From Gammaproteobacteria bacterium (GTDB lineage: Bacteria > Pseudomonadota > Gammaproteobacteria > Pseudomonadales > Azotimanducaceae_A), in NCBI GenBank assembly GCA_012960755.1, contig DUAT01000144.1, forward strand, positions 1-64,000: 64,000 bases of DNA, given 5' to 3'. A program made the position numbers and the translations under genes. Numbering within the stretch: position 1 is the stretch's first letter; every line of letters starts with the position of its first letter. Under the pieces are notes generated by a model. The model was not told the origin of the DNA. It saw only the letters and a program-made list of their open reading frames with translations, and did no database searches. Below are positions 26,764 to 36,200 of this stretch, piece by piece.

Positions 26764-27612
26764 ATGATTGAAAATCGCCCTCTGACAACATTCGTTTCGC
26801 ACGCAGTGCTTATCATCGGGATACTGATCGTCGTATTCCCGGTATGGATCACATTCGTGGCGGCGACCCACGATGCCGTACGTGTGACGCAGGTTCCTTT
26901 TCCACTGCTGCCCGGTGATCAGTTTTTCGTTAACCTGAAGGCAACTTTTACCTCAAGTGAAGACTCCATCGGTGGTATTCCCGTCGGAATGATGATGCTG
27001 AATTCACTCGTCATGGCATTGATAATTGCGGTGGGAAAAATATCAATCTCACTACTCTCCGCATTTGCCATCGTTTACTTTGAGTTCCGATTCCGGATGT
27101 TTTTTTTCTGGATGATATTTGTGACCCTGATGTTACCGGTGGAAGTCCGCATCCTTCCCACTTTTGAGGTGGTTGCAAACCTGAACATGCTGGATTCGTA
27201 CTGGGGATTGACAATTCCGCTCATCGCCAGCGCAACGGCGACATTTATGTTTCGCCAGACATTTCTCACAGTACCGGATGAAATGCTCGAGGCCGCTCGA
27301 ATAGATGGCGCAGGCCCCATGCGGTTCTTTGTTGACATCCTGCTGCCCATGTCACGAACCAGTATCGCTGCGCTGTTTGTGATTTTGTTTATCTTTGGCT
27401 GGAATCAATACTTGTGGCCATTGCTGATTACCACCGAGAAATCAATGTATACCATCGTGATGGGGATCAAGGGATTGCTCGAAACAGCCGAAGGTGACCC
27501 GGCCTGGCATATCATTATGATGACGGCCTTGATGTCCATGTTGCCACCGGTACTCGTCGTTCTCGGCATGCAGAAACTATTCGTTAGAGGATTAACGGAG
27601 ACAGAGAAATAA
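26764..27612 (+). CDS. ugpE: G3P ABC transporter permease UgpE
   Basis: 282 aa. MIENRP start and HAVLIIGI match E. coli UgpE almost word for word; WMIFVTLMLPVEVRILPT and the EAA loop LEAARIDGAGPMRFF are present. Six membrane helices. It ends 1 bp before ugpC. Confidence 0.94.
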   Translation: MIENRPLTTFVSHAVLIIGILIVVFPVWITFVAATHDAVRVTQVPFPLLPGDQFFVNLKATFTSSEDSIGGIPVGMMMLNSLVMALIIAVGKISISLLSAFAIVYFEFRFRMFFFWMIFVTLMLPVEVRILPTFEVVANLNMLDSYWGLTIPLIASATATFMFRQTFLTVPDEMLEAARIDGAGPMRFFVDILLPMSRTSIAALFVILFIFGWNQYLWPLLITTEKSMYTIVMGIKGLLETAEGDPAWHIIMMTALMSMLPPVLVVLGMQKLFVRGLTETEK

Positions 27613-27613
27613 T

Positions 27614-28711
27614 ATGGCCAGTGTCAATATCAGCAACGTCGCTAAATCTTACGGCGATACCCAGGTTCTGTTCGATATCAATATCGATGTTACCGATGGA
27701 GAGTTTGTAGTCATTGTCGGCCCTTCGGGTTGTGGTAAATCCAGTTTGTTGCGCATGGTGGCAGGGCTCGAAGCAATCACGCAAGGTGAAATTGCAATCG
27801 GCGGCCGAATTGTTAATAACGTAGAACCCAAAGACCGTGACATTGCCATGGTTTTTCAGAACTACGCACTCTACCCGCATATGAATGTGTTCAACAACAT
27901 GGCCTATGGACTAAAACTCAGGGGCTTGCCAAAACAAGATATTGTCAGACGGGTTTCGGTGGCGGCAAAGATGTTGCAGTTGGAAGAATTCCTGCACCGA
28001 AATCCGCGAGCGCTTTCCGGCGGACAACGCCAACGGGTTGCCATGGGGCGCGCAATTGTTCGTGAGCCCGCCGTATTCCTGTTCGACGAACCATTGTCCA
28101 ACCTGGATGCCAAGCTGCGAACCCAGATGAGAATGGAAATACGTGAGCTGCAACGACGACTGAATGTAACCAGCCTCTATGTCACCCATGATCAGGTTGA
28201 AGCCATGACCCTCGCAGACCGCCTGGTTGTACTTAACCAGGGGAGTATTGAACAGATTGATACACCACAAAACATCTACGAGAAACCCGCCACGGTGTAT
28301 GTAGCCGGATTTATTGGTTCTCCGGAAATGAACTTTTTTACCGGGCGCTTTCTTAACAAGCCAGATAACGGACCTGCTGTCACTCTCGATTCCGGCCAGT
28401 CGGTGAGAACTAGAGTCGAAGCATCTACCCACGAAGGTAAAACGGTCACAGTCGGTATTCGACCTGAAAAATTACTACTCAGCAGCGAATCAGATGCCGA
28501 CTTTTCTTGCACTGTTGAAGCCGTCGAAACCCTGGGCGCCGAGACCCTGGTTCATTGTCTGCTTGCGCCGAATTCGCTGACCAACACAAGTATCGTGGTG
28601 AAACTGCCAGGTTCAGCCAACTTTAATGAAGGCGAATCACTACATTTAAAAATTGCAGATCAAGCCCTGCATATGTTTGACTCGGAATCAGGGAAACGTT
28701 TGCCCGGATGA
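27614..28711 (+). CDS. ugpC: G3P ABC transporter ATPase UgpC
   Basis: 365 aa. Walker A GPSGCGKSS (about residue 37), Q-loop VFQNYALYPHM, ABC signature LSGGQRQRVAMGRA, Walker B VFLFDEPLSNLD, switch His in VTHDQVEAMTLADR, then the MalK/UgpC-type C-terminal TOBE regulatory domain. It energises UgpAE. ugpQ, found next in E. coli, is absent; an esterase follows instead. Confidence 0.94.
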   Translation: MASVNISNVAKSYGDTQVLFDINIDVTDGEFVVIVGPSGCGKSSLLRMVAGLEAITQGEIAIGGRIVNNVEPKDRDIAMVFQNYALYPHMNVFNNMAYGLKLRGLPKQDIVRRVSVAAKMLQLEEFLHRNPRALSGGQRQRVAMGRAIVREPAVFLFDEPLSNLDAKLRTQMRMEIRELQRRLNVTSLYVTHDQVEAMTLADRLVVLNQGSIEQIDTPQNIYEKPATVYVAGFIGSPEMNFFTGRFLNKPDNGPAVTLDSGQSVRTRVEASTHEGKTVTVGIRPEKLLLSSESDADFSCTVEAVETLGAETLVHCLLAPNSLTNTSIVVKLPGSANFNEGESLHLKIADQALHMFDSESGKRLPG

Positions 28712-28755
28712 GCCCGCCTCGCGATCTAAACTAAAGCACAGGTAGAGCCAATACG

Positions 28756-29718
28756 ATGCCAATGGATATCACAACTCATCAAGCCCTGCAGCTCGATAAA
28801 ACAATTCGCGCTGAAGTCAATGGCAAAAAAAACGGGGTGATCAATGATCCCGCATGGGACGCGGCCTATCATCCCTGCCCGGAAGCCTTCCCCGATGAAT
28901 CCGTTCCCAGGGGAAGTGTGGTTAAGTTTGAAAACTGGGACCAAAGTCGTGTCTATCCTGGTACGACTCGAGACCTATGGGTTTATGCACCGGCGGTTTT
29001 TGAACCCGGCTTATCGATCAAACGAGGGGCTGTCAAACAAGAACCTGGCAAACCGCAGGTGATATTTTTTAATGACGGCGCCTGGTACCTGGGCCGAAGT
29101 GGGCCCGTCAGGGCCACCCATGTGCTCGATACCTTGCATCACCAGGAGGCGATTCAATCCACTATTGCCATCTTTATCAACCCGGGGGATCCATCAGGAC
29201 CGGTCAAAACACCGGTTGAATCCTATGATCCCAGAGCCGCACAACGAAGCTTTGAGTATGACAGCCTGACACCCGTATACGCTGATTTCCTGTTTCAGGA
29301 TGTTCTGCCGTTCGTGGAAAATGAACTGGATATAGAAGTGAGTCAACGACCTGAACAAAGAACGATCTGCGGCATCAGCAGCGGCGGGATCGCCGCATTC
29401 AATGTTGCCTGGCAGCAACCGGAAAATTGCCAGCGGGTGATCAGCCACTGTGGTTCCTTTACGGACATATGGGGTGGCCATAACTTTCCATCAATAATTA
29501 GAAAAACTGACCGTAAGCCGATCCGGGCTTTTTTGCAGAGTGGTGAAAACGACGCCAACACACCTTTCGGTGATTGGGCACTCGCCAACCAGGCAATGGC
29601 CAGTGCACTGACCTGGGCAGACTATGACTTCAAGTTTGAGTTTGGCACCGGCGGGCATAATCTGTCGCATGGTGGTGCCATATTTGCCGAAACCCTGCGC
29701 TGGCTTTGGCGCGATTGA
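28756..29718 (+). CDS. Esterase, enterochelin-esterase/esterase-D-like alpha/beta hydrolase
   Basis: 320 aa. PGTTRDLWVYAP opens the domain, and the nucleophile motif GISSGG (about residue 213) with a late GTGGHNLSHGG His and an intervening SGENDANTPFGD acid identify a putative-esterase (PF00756-like) fold. No signal peptide is visible. It is 44 bp after ugpC and on the same strand, so it may act on an imported glycerol ester (inference). Confidence 0.8.
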   Translation: MPMDITTHQALQLDKTIRAEVNGKKNGVINDPAWDAAYHPCPEAFPDESVPRGSVVKFENWDQSRVYPGTTRDLWVYAPAVFEPGLSIKRGAVKQEPGKPQVIFFNDGAWYLGRSGPVRATHVLDTLHHQEAIQSTIAIFINPGDPSGPVKTPVESYDPRAAQRSFEYDSLTPVYADFLFQDVLPFVENELDIEVSQRPEQRTICGISSGGIAAFNVAWQQPENCQRVISHCGSFTDIWGGHNFPSIIRKTDRKPIRAFLQSGENDANTPFGDWALANQAMASALTWADYDFKFEFGTGGHNLSHGGAIFAETLRWLWRD

Positions 29719-29967
29719 TACTGCTGGTGTTTCGGTCACGTCGGTAAACACAGCAACCAGGGCGACCATTTGGTCGTTGTCATCTCGTTGGCAGCTCCAG
29801 TTGATTTGCAGATCGATCATGTCGAGGAACATCGGATTGCTGTAGGGAACCGGCGGGATCAATTTCCAGAATACCGAGGGGAATGGAGTCAAGAATTCCC
29901 TCGCGACCCGAGTTTGTCCGGGATTCTGATTCTGTTTCGTTATTGCTCAAAAGATACAACTTCCATG
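29719..29967 (-). pseudogene. Decayed PAS-domain gene fragment
   Basis: In one minus-strand frame GILDSIPLGILEIDPAG reads like the first strands of a PAS domain. A +1 shift within a few bases continues it as YSNPMFLDMI, and the same frame then jumps to DDNDQMVALVAVFTDVTE, the normal PAS C-terminal strand. The middle of the domain and all output domains are missing. It lies between the esterase and SDR ends with no start or ribosome site. Confidence 0.6.
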
Positions 29968-29991
29968 TCGTTGAGGCTATGTTACCACGGG

Positions 29992-30759
29992 TCAGCGGAC
30001 GTGGGACGCACCGTTGATATCGATCGTTGTTCCCGTGGCATGGGGCACCAGGCCCGATGCCAGAAAACATATGGTATTTGCGATGTCTGACGTCGGTGCA
30101 ATATCACCGATGGGGATCTCTCGGGTTACAATTTCTTTGAGGGTCGGATCTTTTGCAAAGGCCTCCAACGCCATATCAGTCTCCACATAACCAGGCGCGA
30201 CACCATAGGCAAAGATACCTTCTGCAGCATAGGCGCGTGCGATAGTCTTTGTCAGCGCTACCATGCCACCCTTGGAGGCCGCATAGGACCAGTAATCGGG
30301 GCCATCGCCCCGGGAAGCAGCCCGGCTGGATACATTGATAATAATGCCACCTGTACCAGCTCTACGCCATGTATTTACTGCACAACGGCAGAAGTCTCCA
30401 CTGGCAACCAGGTTGATCTGCAAGGTTCTCCGCCAGCTTGCATCCCAATCCTCGTCGCTTCCATCGATGCTCGCCGCCTGAAATACACCGGCATTATTGA
30501 CTACCACATCAATACGCCCTTTCCAGTTCAATGCCATCTGCCAAACCGATTTCGCCATACCCGGTTCGTTTAAATCGCCCTGAACAATATGACTTTTCCC
30601 TGTTTCAATCAACGCAGCGGTTTTATCAGCAGCGCTTTTGTTGGCGGCAAAGTGTAAAACGACATCACCACCTGCAGCAGCGATCGCTTTCGCTGTGGCA
30701 CTGCCGATTCCTCGTGAACCGCCTGTCACCAGCACGACTTTACCGTCGAGATTGATCAT
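29992..30759 (-). CDS. Short-chain dehydrogenase/reductase
   Basis: 255 aa with the ATG at 30759, preceded by GGGAGGA; an upstream Met would add 12 residues overlapping the CoA-transferase gene. Classical SDR: TGGSRGIG cofactor loop, NNAG, catalytic Ser in NVSSRAAS and YxxxK in YAASK. C-terminal NGASH. FabG-like in form; substrate unknown. It is directly after the CaiB/BaiF gene (28 bp). Confidence 0.92.
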   Translation of the reverse strand: MINLDGKVVLVTGGSRGIGSATAKAIAAAGGDVVLHFAANKSAADKTAALIETGKSHIVQGDLNEPGMAKSVWQMALNWKGRIDVVVNNAGVFQAASIDGSDEDWDASWRRTLQINLVASGDFCRCAVNTWRRAGTGGIIINVSSRAASRGDGPDYWSYAASKGGMVALTKTIARAYAAEGIFAYGVAPGYVETDMALEAFAKDPTLKEIVTREIPIGDIAPTSDIANTICFLASGLVPHATGTTIDINGASHVR

Positions 30760-30787
30760 CTGTCCTCCCGGTAGGTAACAGCTACAC

Positions 30788-31987
30788 CTAGCCAATCACT
30801 CCGGACTGCCTTAATGATTGAAGATCCTCGTCCGGTAAACCCAACTCCTGCTGTAGAAGTTCTTCCGTGTGTTCACCAAGCAGAGGCGCGCGCTGAATAG
30901 GAACATCCGAAGCGGACAGCCTCGGGCCAAATCCAAGCAACGGGACATTGCCGTGCACCGGGTGCTCAATGTTGTTGATGAACCCCCGATCAATCAGGTG
31001 TGGATCTGAGTGTAACTCGCTGGTATTCATGACCGCTGAGCACGGCAGACCAGCTTCTCCGAGGGTTTTCATCACTTCAAATTTGGTTCTGTCTCTCGTC
31101 CAGCTGGCAAAGGTTTCATAGACAAGGTCCTGATTTTTGAGGCGGGTTTGCGGGCTGTCGAAGCGCGGATCTACCAATAGACCCGGGTTGTCCGTCGCGA
31201 CACAAAGCTGATCCCAGTGCTGTGAGGTAACCGGCATCAGAAATACCCAGTCATTGGGCCCAAAGGGCTTACAGGGGTATAGGTTCACCGGTGGCAATCC
31301 CTGGAAATTCCCGTTGCGGGGCGTCACACCCTTACCCCAATCCCCACCGAAAGCAATTCTGGTACGCATAAAATAGGTCATCGCTTCCTGCATGGAGATT
31401 TCCAGTTGCTGACCTTCCCCGGTACGCAATCGCTGAATGTACGCAGCCAGGATTGCCATGCCCATCTGCACACCGGTTCCCGAGTCGCCAGTTGTCGGCC
31501 CGGGGCACAAAGGCGGTCCGTCCGCTTCACCCGTGACCGAGAATGCACCTGCGGCTGCCTGGGCGATGCCATCGTAACTTTTGTATTTCGAGTAGGGACC
31601 GGAAGTACCGAAGCCTTTTATGCGGGCGTGAATAATCGGCGGATGAGCGGCCTTGAGGGTTTCATATTCAAGCCCGAGTTTTTCGATTACCCCAGGGCCA
31701 TAGTTTTCCACAAAGACATCAAAGCCCGGCAACAGTCGAATAAACAGGTCCCGACCCTCGGATGATTTCAGATTAATAGCAATACTTCTTTTATTGGCAT
31801 TCCAGTTACAAAAATAGGCCGAATATGCAGCTTCTCCGCTTAGCCCGACTCCCCTCCCAGGGTCACCGTACCCGGGAGCCTCGATTTTAACCACATCAGC
31901 TCCCAGCCAGGCCAACGCCTGGGTACACGATGTGCCCGCTTCATACTGGGTCATATCAAGAATTCTCAATCCATCCAGCGCTGGCAT
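30788..31987 (-). CDS. CaiB/BaiF-family (class III) CoA-transferase
   Basis: 399 aa. N-terminal DGLRILDMTQYEAGTSCTQALAWLGADVVKIE is the CoA-binding Rossmann start (given in part: DVVKIEAPGYGDPGRG). The catalytic Asp is in TTGDSGTGVQM (about residue 171), and the LLGEHTEELL C-terminal motif is present. Transfers CoA between carboxylates; partner acid unknown. Probably co-transcribed with the SDR that follows. Confidence 0.93.
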   Translation of the reverse strand: MPALDGLRILDMTQYEAGTSCTQALAWLGADVVKIEAPGYGDPGRGVGLSGEAAYSAYFCNWNANKRSIAINLKSSEGRDLFIRLLPGFDVFVENYGPGVIEKLGLEYETLKAAHPPIIHARIKGFGTSGPYSKYKSYDGIAQAAAGAFSVTGEADGPPLCPGPTTGDSGTGVQMGMAILAAYIQRLRTGEGQQLEISMQEAMTYFMRTRIAFGGDWGKGVTPRNGNFQGLPPVNLYPCKPFGPNDWVFLMPVTSQHWDQLCVATDNPGLLVDPRFDSPQTRLKNQDLVYETFASWTRDRTKFEVMKTLGEAGLPCSAVMNTSELHSDPHLIDRGFINNIEHPVHGNVPLLGFGPRLSASDVPIQRAPLLGEHTEELLQQELGLPDEDLQSLRQSGVIG

Positions 31988-32038
31988 CTAATTCTCCTGA
32001 TCAAGATAAGGTTGCTATGTTATATTGAGGTTGGCCCG

Positions 32039-33166
32039 TTATTTCCCTTTCTGCTCCGCCACGACTTCCTTCATACCTTCCCATTCATGCCACATGTTAC
32101 ACATGGCAAATTTTGAACGCTCCCAGGGATCGTTGCCTTCTTCGAACTCCAGCCATTCACCTATCTGCCCACGGTCCGGGTGATCGGTGACACCGTTCAC
32201 CATAACATCCGGCTGACGACTCTTGTTGCGAATTCGGAAGATAATATTCTTGCGGGATTCTGTACCATTTTCATTGCGGGTACCGGAATGTGGTATCTGG
32301 TAGACCGTTATACATGCATCCCCAGGTTGCATGAGTATCTGGGTCGGTCGGGGCCACTTCTTGCCATCCGGTGTACTCTCGGAGTTCTCATCCAGGAATT
32401 TATTTCTAACTTCCTCTGGTAAGTAGACCAGCCCGGTGCGATTAGGGCTTTCATAATCCAGTCTGGGCCAACCCGGACCTTCTGGCCCCAGGTGATTGTT
32501 TTCATCACGTTGCATCTGGAAGAATTTTTCGGTTGCATGATGGGCACCCTTCAACAGTGCAGTCTGACCACATCCCTCTACGGTCTGGTCGCTCAGACAA
32601 ACGAATGCAAACGCTGTAAAACTTCCCAGGCCGAGTGTCATCTCAGGATCTTCAAACATGGGCACAGAGTTGTGACCCATAACGTCGGGACTTCGACCCA
32701 GATCTCCTTTTGGGCCTGATGCAAAATAACGCCTGTAGATTTCTTCCTCGGTACCTTCCTGCACTGTTTGTGGTGCGGCAATAGTAATACTGCCATCCAT
32801 ATGCGTTTCGGCCCCATAGTACGGCATGTCCTTGTCGCGATAACCAATATTGTTGAAGTGCTCACCAGGTTCCCTGACTTTTATCACACCAACCTGGCAG
32901 ACAATCGGTGGATCGAAATAACCCATGACTTCGTGCAGTATCGGCGTAATGGATGATGCATTCACAAGATCAGTCATTTCTTTTTCTGTTCCCAGGTTCT
33001 CGCCTTTCTTTGCAGCCCGAATACGGGCTCGTGCGGCCTCAACGTGTTCCTCTGACACTGCATTTTTTAAGACTATATAGCCGTCACGATACAGTGAGCG
33101 TTTCTGTTCCAGTGATAGCACGGGAGTATTGGGTGTAGCGTTGTCTGGTGAACCTGGAACAGCCAT
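32039..33166 (-). CDS. Phytanoyl-CoA dioxygenase (PhyH)-family oxygenase
   Basis: 375 aa. LYRDGYIVLKNAVSEEHV is the PhyH-type N-terminal helix-strand. The Fe(II) ligands are visible as the HMD in AETHMDGS and the distal His in QIPHSGT, with the 2-oxoglutarate Arg about ten residues later (SRKNIIFRIRN). Acts on an unknown substrate, likely an acyl-CoA or other small hydrophobic acid. Divergent from the cupin/second PhyH pair. Confidence 0.88.
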   Translation of the reverse strand: MAVPGSPDNATPNTPVLSLEQKRSLYRDGYIVLKNAVSEEHVEAARARIRAAKKGENLGTEKEMTDLVNASSITPILHEVMGYFDPPIVCQVGVIKVREPGEHFNNIGYRDKDMPYYGAETHMDGSITIAAPQTVQEGTEEEIYRRYFASGPKGDLGRSPDVMGHNSVPMFEDPEMTLGLGSFTAFAFVCLSDQTVEGCGQTALLKGAHHATEKFFQMQRDENNHLGPEGPGWPRLDYESPNRTGLVYLPEEVRNKFLDENSESTPDGKKWPRPTQILMQPGDACITVYQIPHSGTRNENGTESRKNIIFRIRNKSRQPDVMVNGVTDHPDRGQIGEWLEFEEGNDPWERSKFAMCNMWHEWEGMKEVVAEQKGK

Positions 33167-33328
33167 CGCACTAATATCCTTAACAAGTAGAGTTATTAAC
33201 AGGACACTACACTAATAAAAACCTTCATGGCAAGGTCATGGGAGATCTGTGCCCGTGGTTTATTGGGTTTGCCAATACCCACAGAAGATGGTTAAGTCTC
33301 TATCTGGCCACTAATCCGAATCAATCCT

Positions 33329-33796
33329 ATGACTGAAGAGACCAAAGACTGGCGCAACGAGGGTGTCAAAGTCATCAGCGGCGAGCATCTGGATATCAAC
33401 ACCCCCCAAACTCCCGGTATGAATCGTGCCGCAGCAGTGACCTACGCAACAGCCGGTGCGCAAAAGCTCTGGGCCGGAACGGTGGAAATTCATCCAGATG
33501 CGAAGACAGGTGCACACCATCATGGTGCACTGGAGAGCATTATTTACATCGTCAGCGGCCGTGCCCGTATGCGCTGGGGAGACAAGCTTCAATATGTTGC
33601 AGAAGCAGGGCCCGGTGATTTTATTTTCGTCCCGCCTTATGTTCCGCACCAGGAAATCAACGCCAGTGAAAATGAAGCTTTGCATTGCATGCTGGTTCGC
33701 AGTGATCAGGATCCCGTTATAGTTAATCTGGATATTCCTGTCATCGAAGATCCAGACGGGTTGCACTGGGTTGACCCGATTCATGCTGCACCATAG
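33329..33796 (+). CDS. Cupin-domain protein
   Basis: 155 aa single cupin. Motif 1 GAHHHGALESIIYIVSGR supplies the HxH and Glu ligands and motif 2 GDFIFVPPYVPHQEIN the last His, so a mononuclear metal site is intact. Small cupins of this kind may be enzymes or ligand-binding proteins. It ends 14 bp before the following dioxygenase gene and probably shares its transcript. Confidence 0.88.
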   Translation: MTEETKDWRNEGVKVISGEHLDINTPQTPGMNRAAAVTYATAGAQKLWAGTVEIHPDAKTGAHHHGALESIIYIVSGRARMRWGDKLQYVAEAGPGDFIFVPPYVPHQEINASENEALHCMLVRSDQDPVIVNLDIPVIEDPDGLHWVDPIHAAP

Positions 33797-33810
33797 ACGG
33801 AGAAGAACAA

Positions 33811-34683
33811 ATGCCACAACTTGAAACCTTACCTGCCAATACATCTGACGATGACATTCTTGACGTCATCAAACGCGATGGCGCCTGCATCCTGTCAAAT
33901 GCGCTCGATCTGAGCCTTGCAGCAACAATTAGACAACAGGTCGCTCCGTTTGTGGAAAACACACGTTTTGGCGGTGATGATTTCTCCGGTAAGAGTACCC
34001 GCAGAACCGGTGCATTGGTTGCACGAACACCGGCTTGTCGGGATATTGTCACCGACAGCAAAATTCTGTCTCTGGCTAATGGCTTCCTGCTTCCTTTTAC
34101 GGAGAAAATTATTCTCCACCTGACCCAGACGATTAACATAGGTCCAGGTGAAGGTGCCCAGGTGCTGCATCGTGATCGTCTGGCCTGGGGCACGCATCTG
34201 CCAGCCTCCATCGAACCGCAGTTCAACACTATCTGGGCGTTGACTGATTTCAATTCTGAAAATGGCGCTACCCGGGTCGTACCCGGAAGCAACCATTGGC
34301 CTTACAAAAGAAGAGCAGAACCGGACGAAGTCTGTCAGGCAGAGATGAACCGTGGTTCGGTACTGCTTTACACCGGCTCGGTGATTCATTCGGGAGGTGA
34401 GAACCGGGCCGACGAATCCAGAATGGGGTTGAATATCACCTACTGCCTGGGGTGGCTGCGCCAGGAAGAAAACCAGTACCTGTCCTGTCCACCGCATATT
34501 GCAAAAAACCTGGAGCCAGCGTTACAGGATCTATTGGGTTACTCCATGGGTAATTACGCGCTGGGTTACTATTCTGACCCGGAACCGGGGGAATCAGGCA
34601 ATGCGGGCATTCAACCACCGGAACGTGCCATCAACGCCAGTGTGATCAACAAATTTAACGCCCTTACGGATAGTGAATCATAG
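33811..34683 (+). CDS. PhyH-like Fe(II)/2-oxoglutarate dioxygenase
   Basis: 290 aa. Facial triad HRD in VLHRDRLAWGTHLPAS and the distal His in SVIHSGGENRA, followed by the 2OG-binding Arg (DESRMGLNITYCLGW). Shorter than the 375-aa relative at 32039-33166 and only distantly similar to it. Coupled with the cupin upstream; 40 bp before gnd. Confidence 0.88.
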   Translation: MPQLETLPANTSDDDILDVIKRDGACILSNALDLSLAATIRQQVAPFVENTRFGGDDFSGKSTRRTGALVARTPACRDIVTDSKILSLANGFLLPFTEKIILHLTQTINIGPGEGAQVLHRDRLAWGTHLPASIEPQFNTIWALTDFNSENGATRVVPGSNHWPYKRRAEPDEVCQAEMNRGSVLLYTGSVIHSGGENRADESRMGLNITYCLGWLRQEENQYLSCPPHIAKNLEPALQDLLGYSMGNYALGYYSDPEPGESGNAGIQPPERAINASVINKFNALTDSES

Positions 34684-34723
34684 GGGAGCCGAACCTATAC
34701 ACTGTTGAAATGAGGGACGGACA

Positions 34724-36157
34724 ATGACAAAGACGACCATTGGCGTCATTGGCCTGGGCTTGATGGGGCGCAATCTAACTCAAAACCTGTTGGAGCAACT
34801 GGACGTTGCAGTTTTCAGTTACAATTCGGACGAAGTCCATAGCCTTATTCAACCAGCAAACAGCGATTCCCGGCTGTACAAAACCGACTCAATTCACGCA
34901 TTTGTCAAAACCCTGGACCGTCCAAGGAAAATCTTACTTATGGTCACCGCGGGGGACCCCGTTGACCGGGTTATCGACGACCTGGTAGCGATACTGGACA
35001 GGGATGACATTATTATCGACGGTGGGAATTCACATTTTGAGGATACTCACCGGCGTCACCTTATGCTGGAGCAACAGGGGATTCAGTACCTGGGCACTGG
35101 AATATCCGGAGGCGCAAAAGGAGCCCGACATGGCGCCTCGGTCATGGTCGGCGGAAATATCGATGCTTACAATCAATGTCTGCCCTTGTTCGAAGCCATA
35201 TCTACCCACATAAACTCTGATCCCTGTTTTGATCATGTCGGGCCAGATGGCGCCGGACACTACGTCAAGATGGTTCACAACGGTATTGAATACGGCATCA
35301 TGCAGCTTATTGCAGAGACCTACCGGTTTATGCAGCAAGCGCTTGGCTGGAGCTCCGAAAGAGCTGGTGCAACCTTTGCTGAATTCAACAAAGGACCACT
35401 CGAATCTTACCTTGTTGAAATTACCGAGAAAATCTTAGTCCAGCCGGACGAGCTCACAGGAACGCTGTTACTCAACCTTATTTCGGATCGTGCAGAGCAA
35501 AAGGGTACAGGCCAGTGGACAGTATACTCCGCGATGCAGTTAGGCGTTCCCATTCCTACGATTGTCGCCGCAGTGACTGAGCGACACCTCTCTGCCATGA
35601 AAGACCAAAGAGAACAAGCGTCCCGCCTCTACCCACACAGCGATACACACAGCATTGTGACTAGCGCAGCTACTACGGTCGAAGACCAGGCTGGCTGGAC
35701 AACGATCATTGGCGAGGCATTATTGGCTGCCATCCTGTGCACCTATGCACAGGGCTTCTCTTTACTGGGAGGCGCTGCCAGGGAATTCTCCTGGGGCACG
35801 AACCTGGGAAGCGTGGCAAGCCTGTGGCGCGGGGGATGTATTATTCGTTCGGCTTTACTTACGGATATCAAACAGGCATTTGATGAAAACGGCGAACTGG
35901 AGAACCTATTGCTGGCTCCCGGTCTCAAGCCGATTATTGAACAAAGCCAGAATCCCTGGCGCTCCCTGGTTGCTGCTGGCATCCAATCAGGTTCGTCAAT
36001 GCCTGCCATGTCCGCATCACTGGCTTACGTCGACTCTTACCTCTCAGAAACTCTGCCTAGCAACCTGATTCAGGCACAAAGAGATTTCTTTGGCGCTCAC
36101 ACCTTCGAGCGAACCGATCGTGAAGGTAAATTTCATGTCGACTGGGAAGACGCATAG
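34724..36157 (+). CDS. gnd: 6-Phosphogluconate dehydrogenase (decarboxylating)
   Basis: 477 aa, full length for Gnd. N-terminal GLGLMGRNL NADP-binding loop, DGGNSHFEDT, GTGISGGAKGARHG and the catalytic KMVHNGIEYG are all present, as is the C-terminal QAQRDFFGAHTFER tail. Converts 6-phosphogluconate to ribulose 5-phosphate, making NADPH. With the gluconokinase next to it the pair forms a gluconate shunt; NADPH could also feed lipid synthesis. Confidence 0.97.
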   Translation: MTKTTIGVIGLGLMGRNLTQNLLEQLDVAVFSYNSDEVHSLIQPANSDSRLYKTDSIHAFVKTLDRPRKILLMVTAGDPVDRVIDDLVAILDRDDIIIDGGNSHFEDTHRRHLMLEQQGIQYLGTGISGGAKGARHGASVMVGGNIDAYNQCLPLFEAISTHINSDPCFDHVGPDGAGHYVKMVHNGIEYGIMQLIAETYRFMQQALGWSSERAGATFAEFNKGPLESYLVEITEKILVQPDELTGTLLLNLISDRAEQKGTGQWTVYSAMQLGVPIPTIVAAVTERHLSAMKDQREQASRLYPHSDTHSIVTSAATTVEDQAGWTTIIGEALLAAILCTYAQGFSLLGGAAREFSWGTNLGSVASLWRGGCIIRSALLTDIKQAFDENGELENLLLAPGLKPIIEQSQNPWRSLVAAGIQSGSSMPAMSASLAYVDSYLSETLPSNLIQAQRDFFGAHTFERTDREGKFHVDWEDA

Positions 36158-36200
36158 ATTCTTAATCTTTTTATTAAACCAGGTGGCGGAGTGTCTGTTC

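Noticed and set aside
29491..29892. 133-aa minus-strand ORF under the esterase end
   Set aside because: Only its first third is meaningful, as part of the PAS remnant; the rest is antisense to the esterase.
36090..36200. N-terminal extension of gluconokinase
   Set aside because: It overlaps gnd out of frame and the family begins at the P-loop start 36201.
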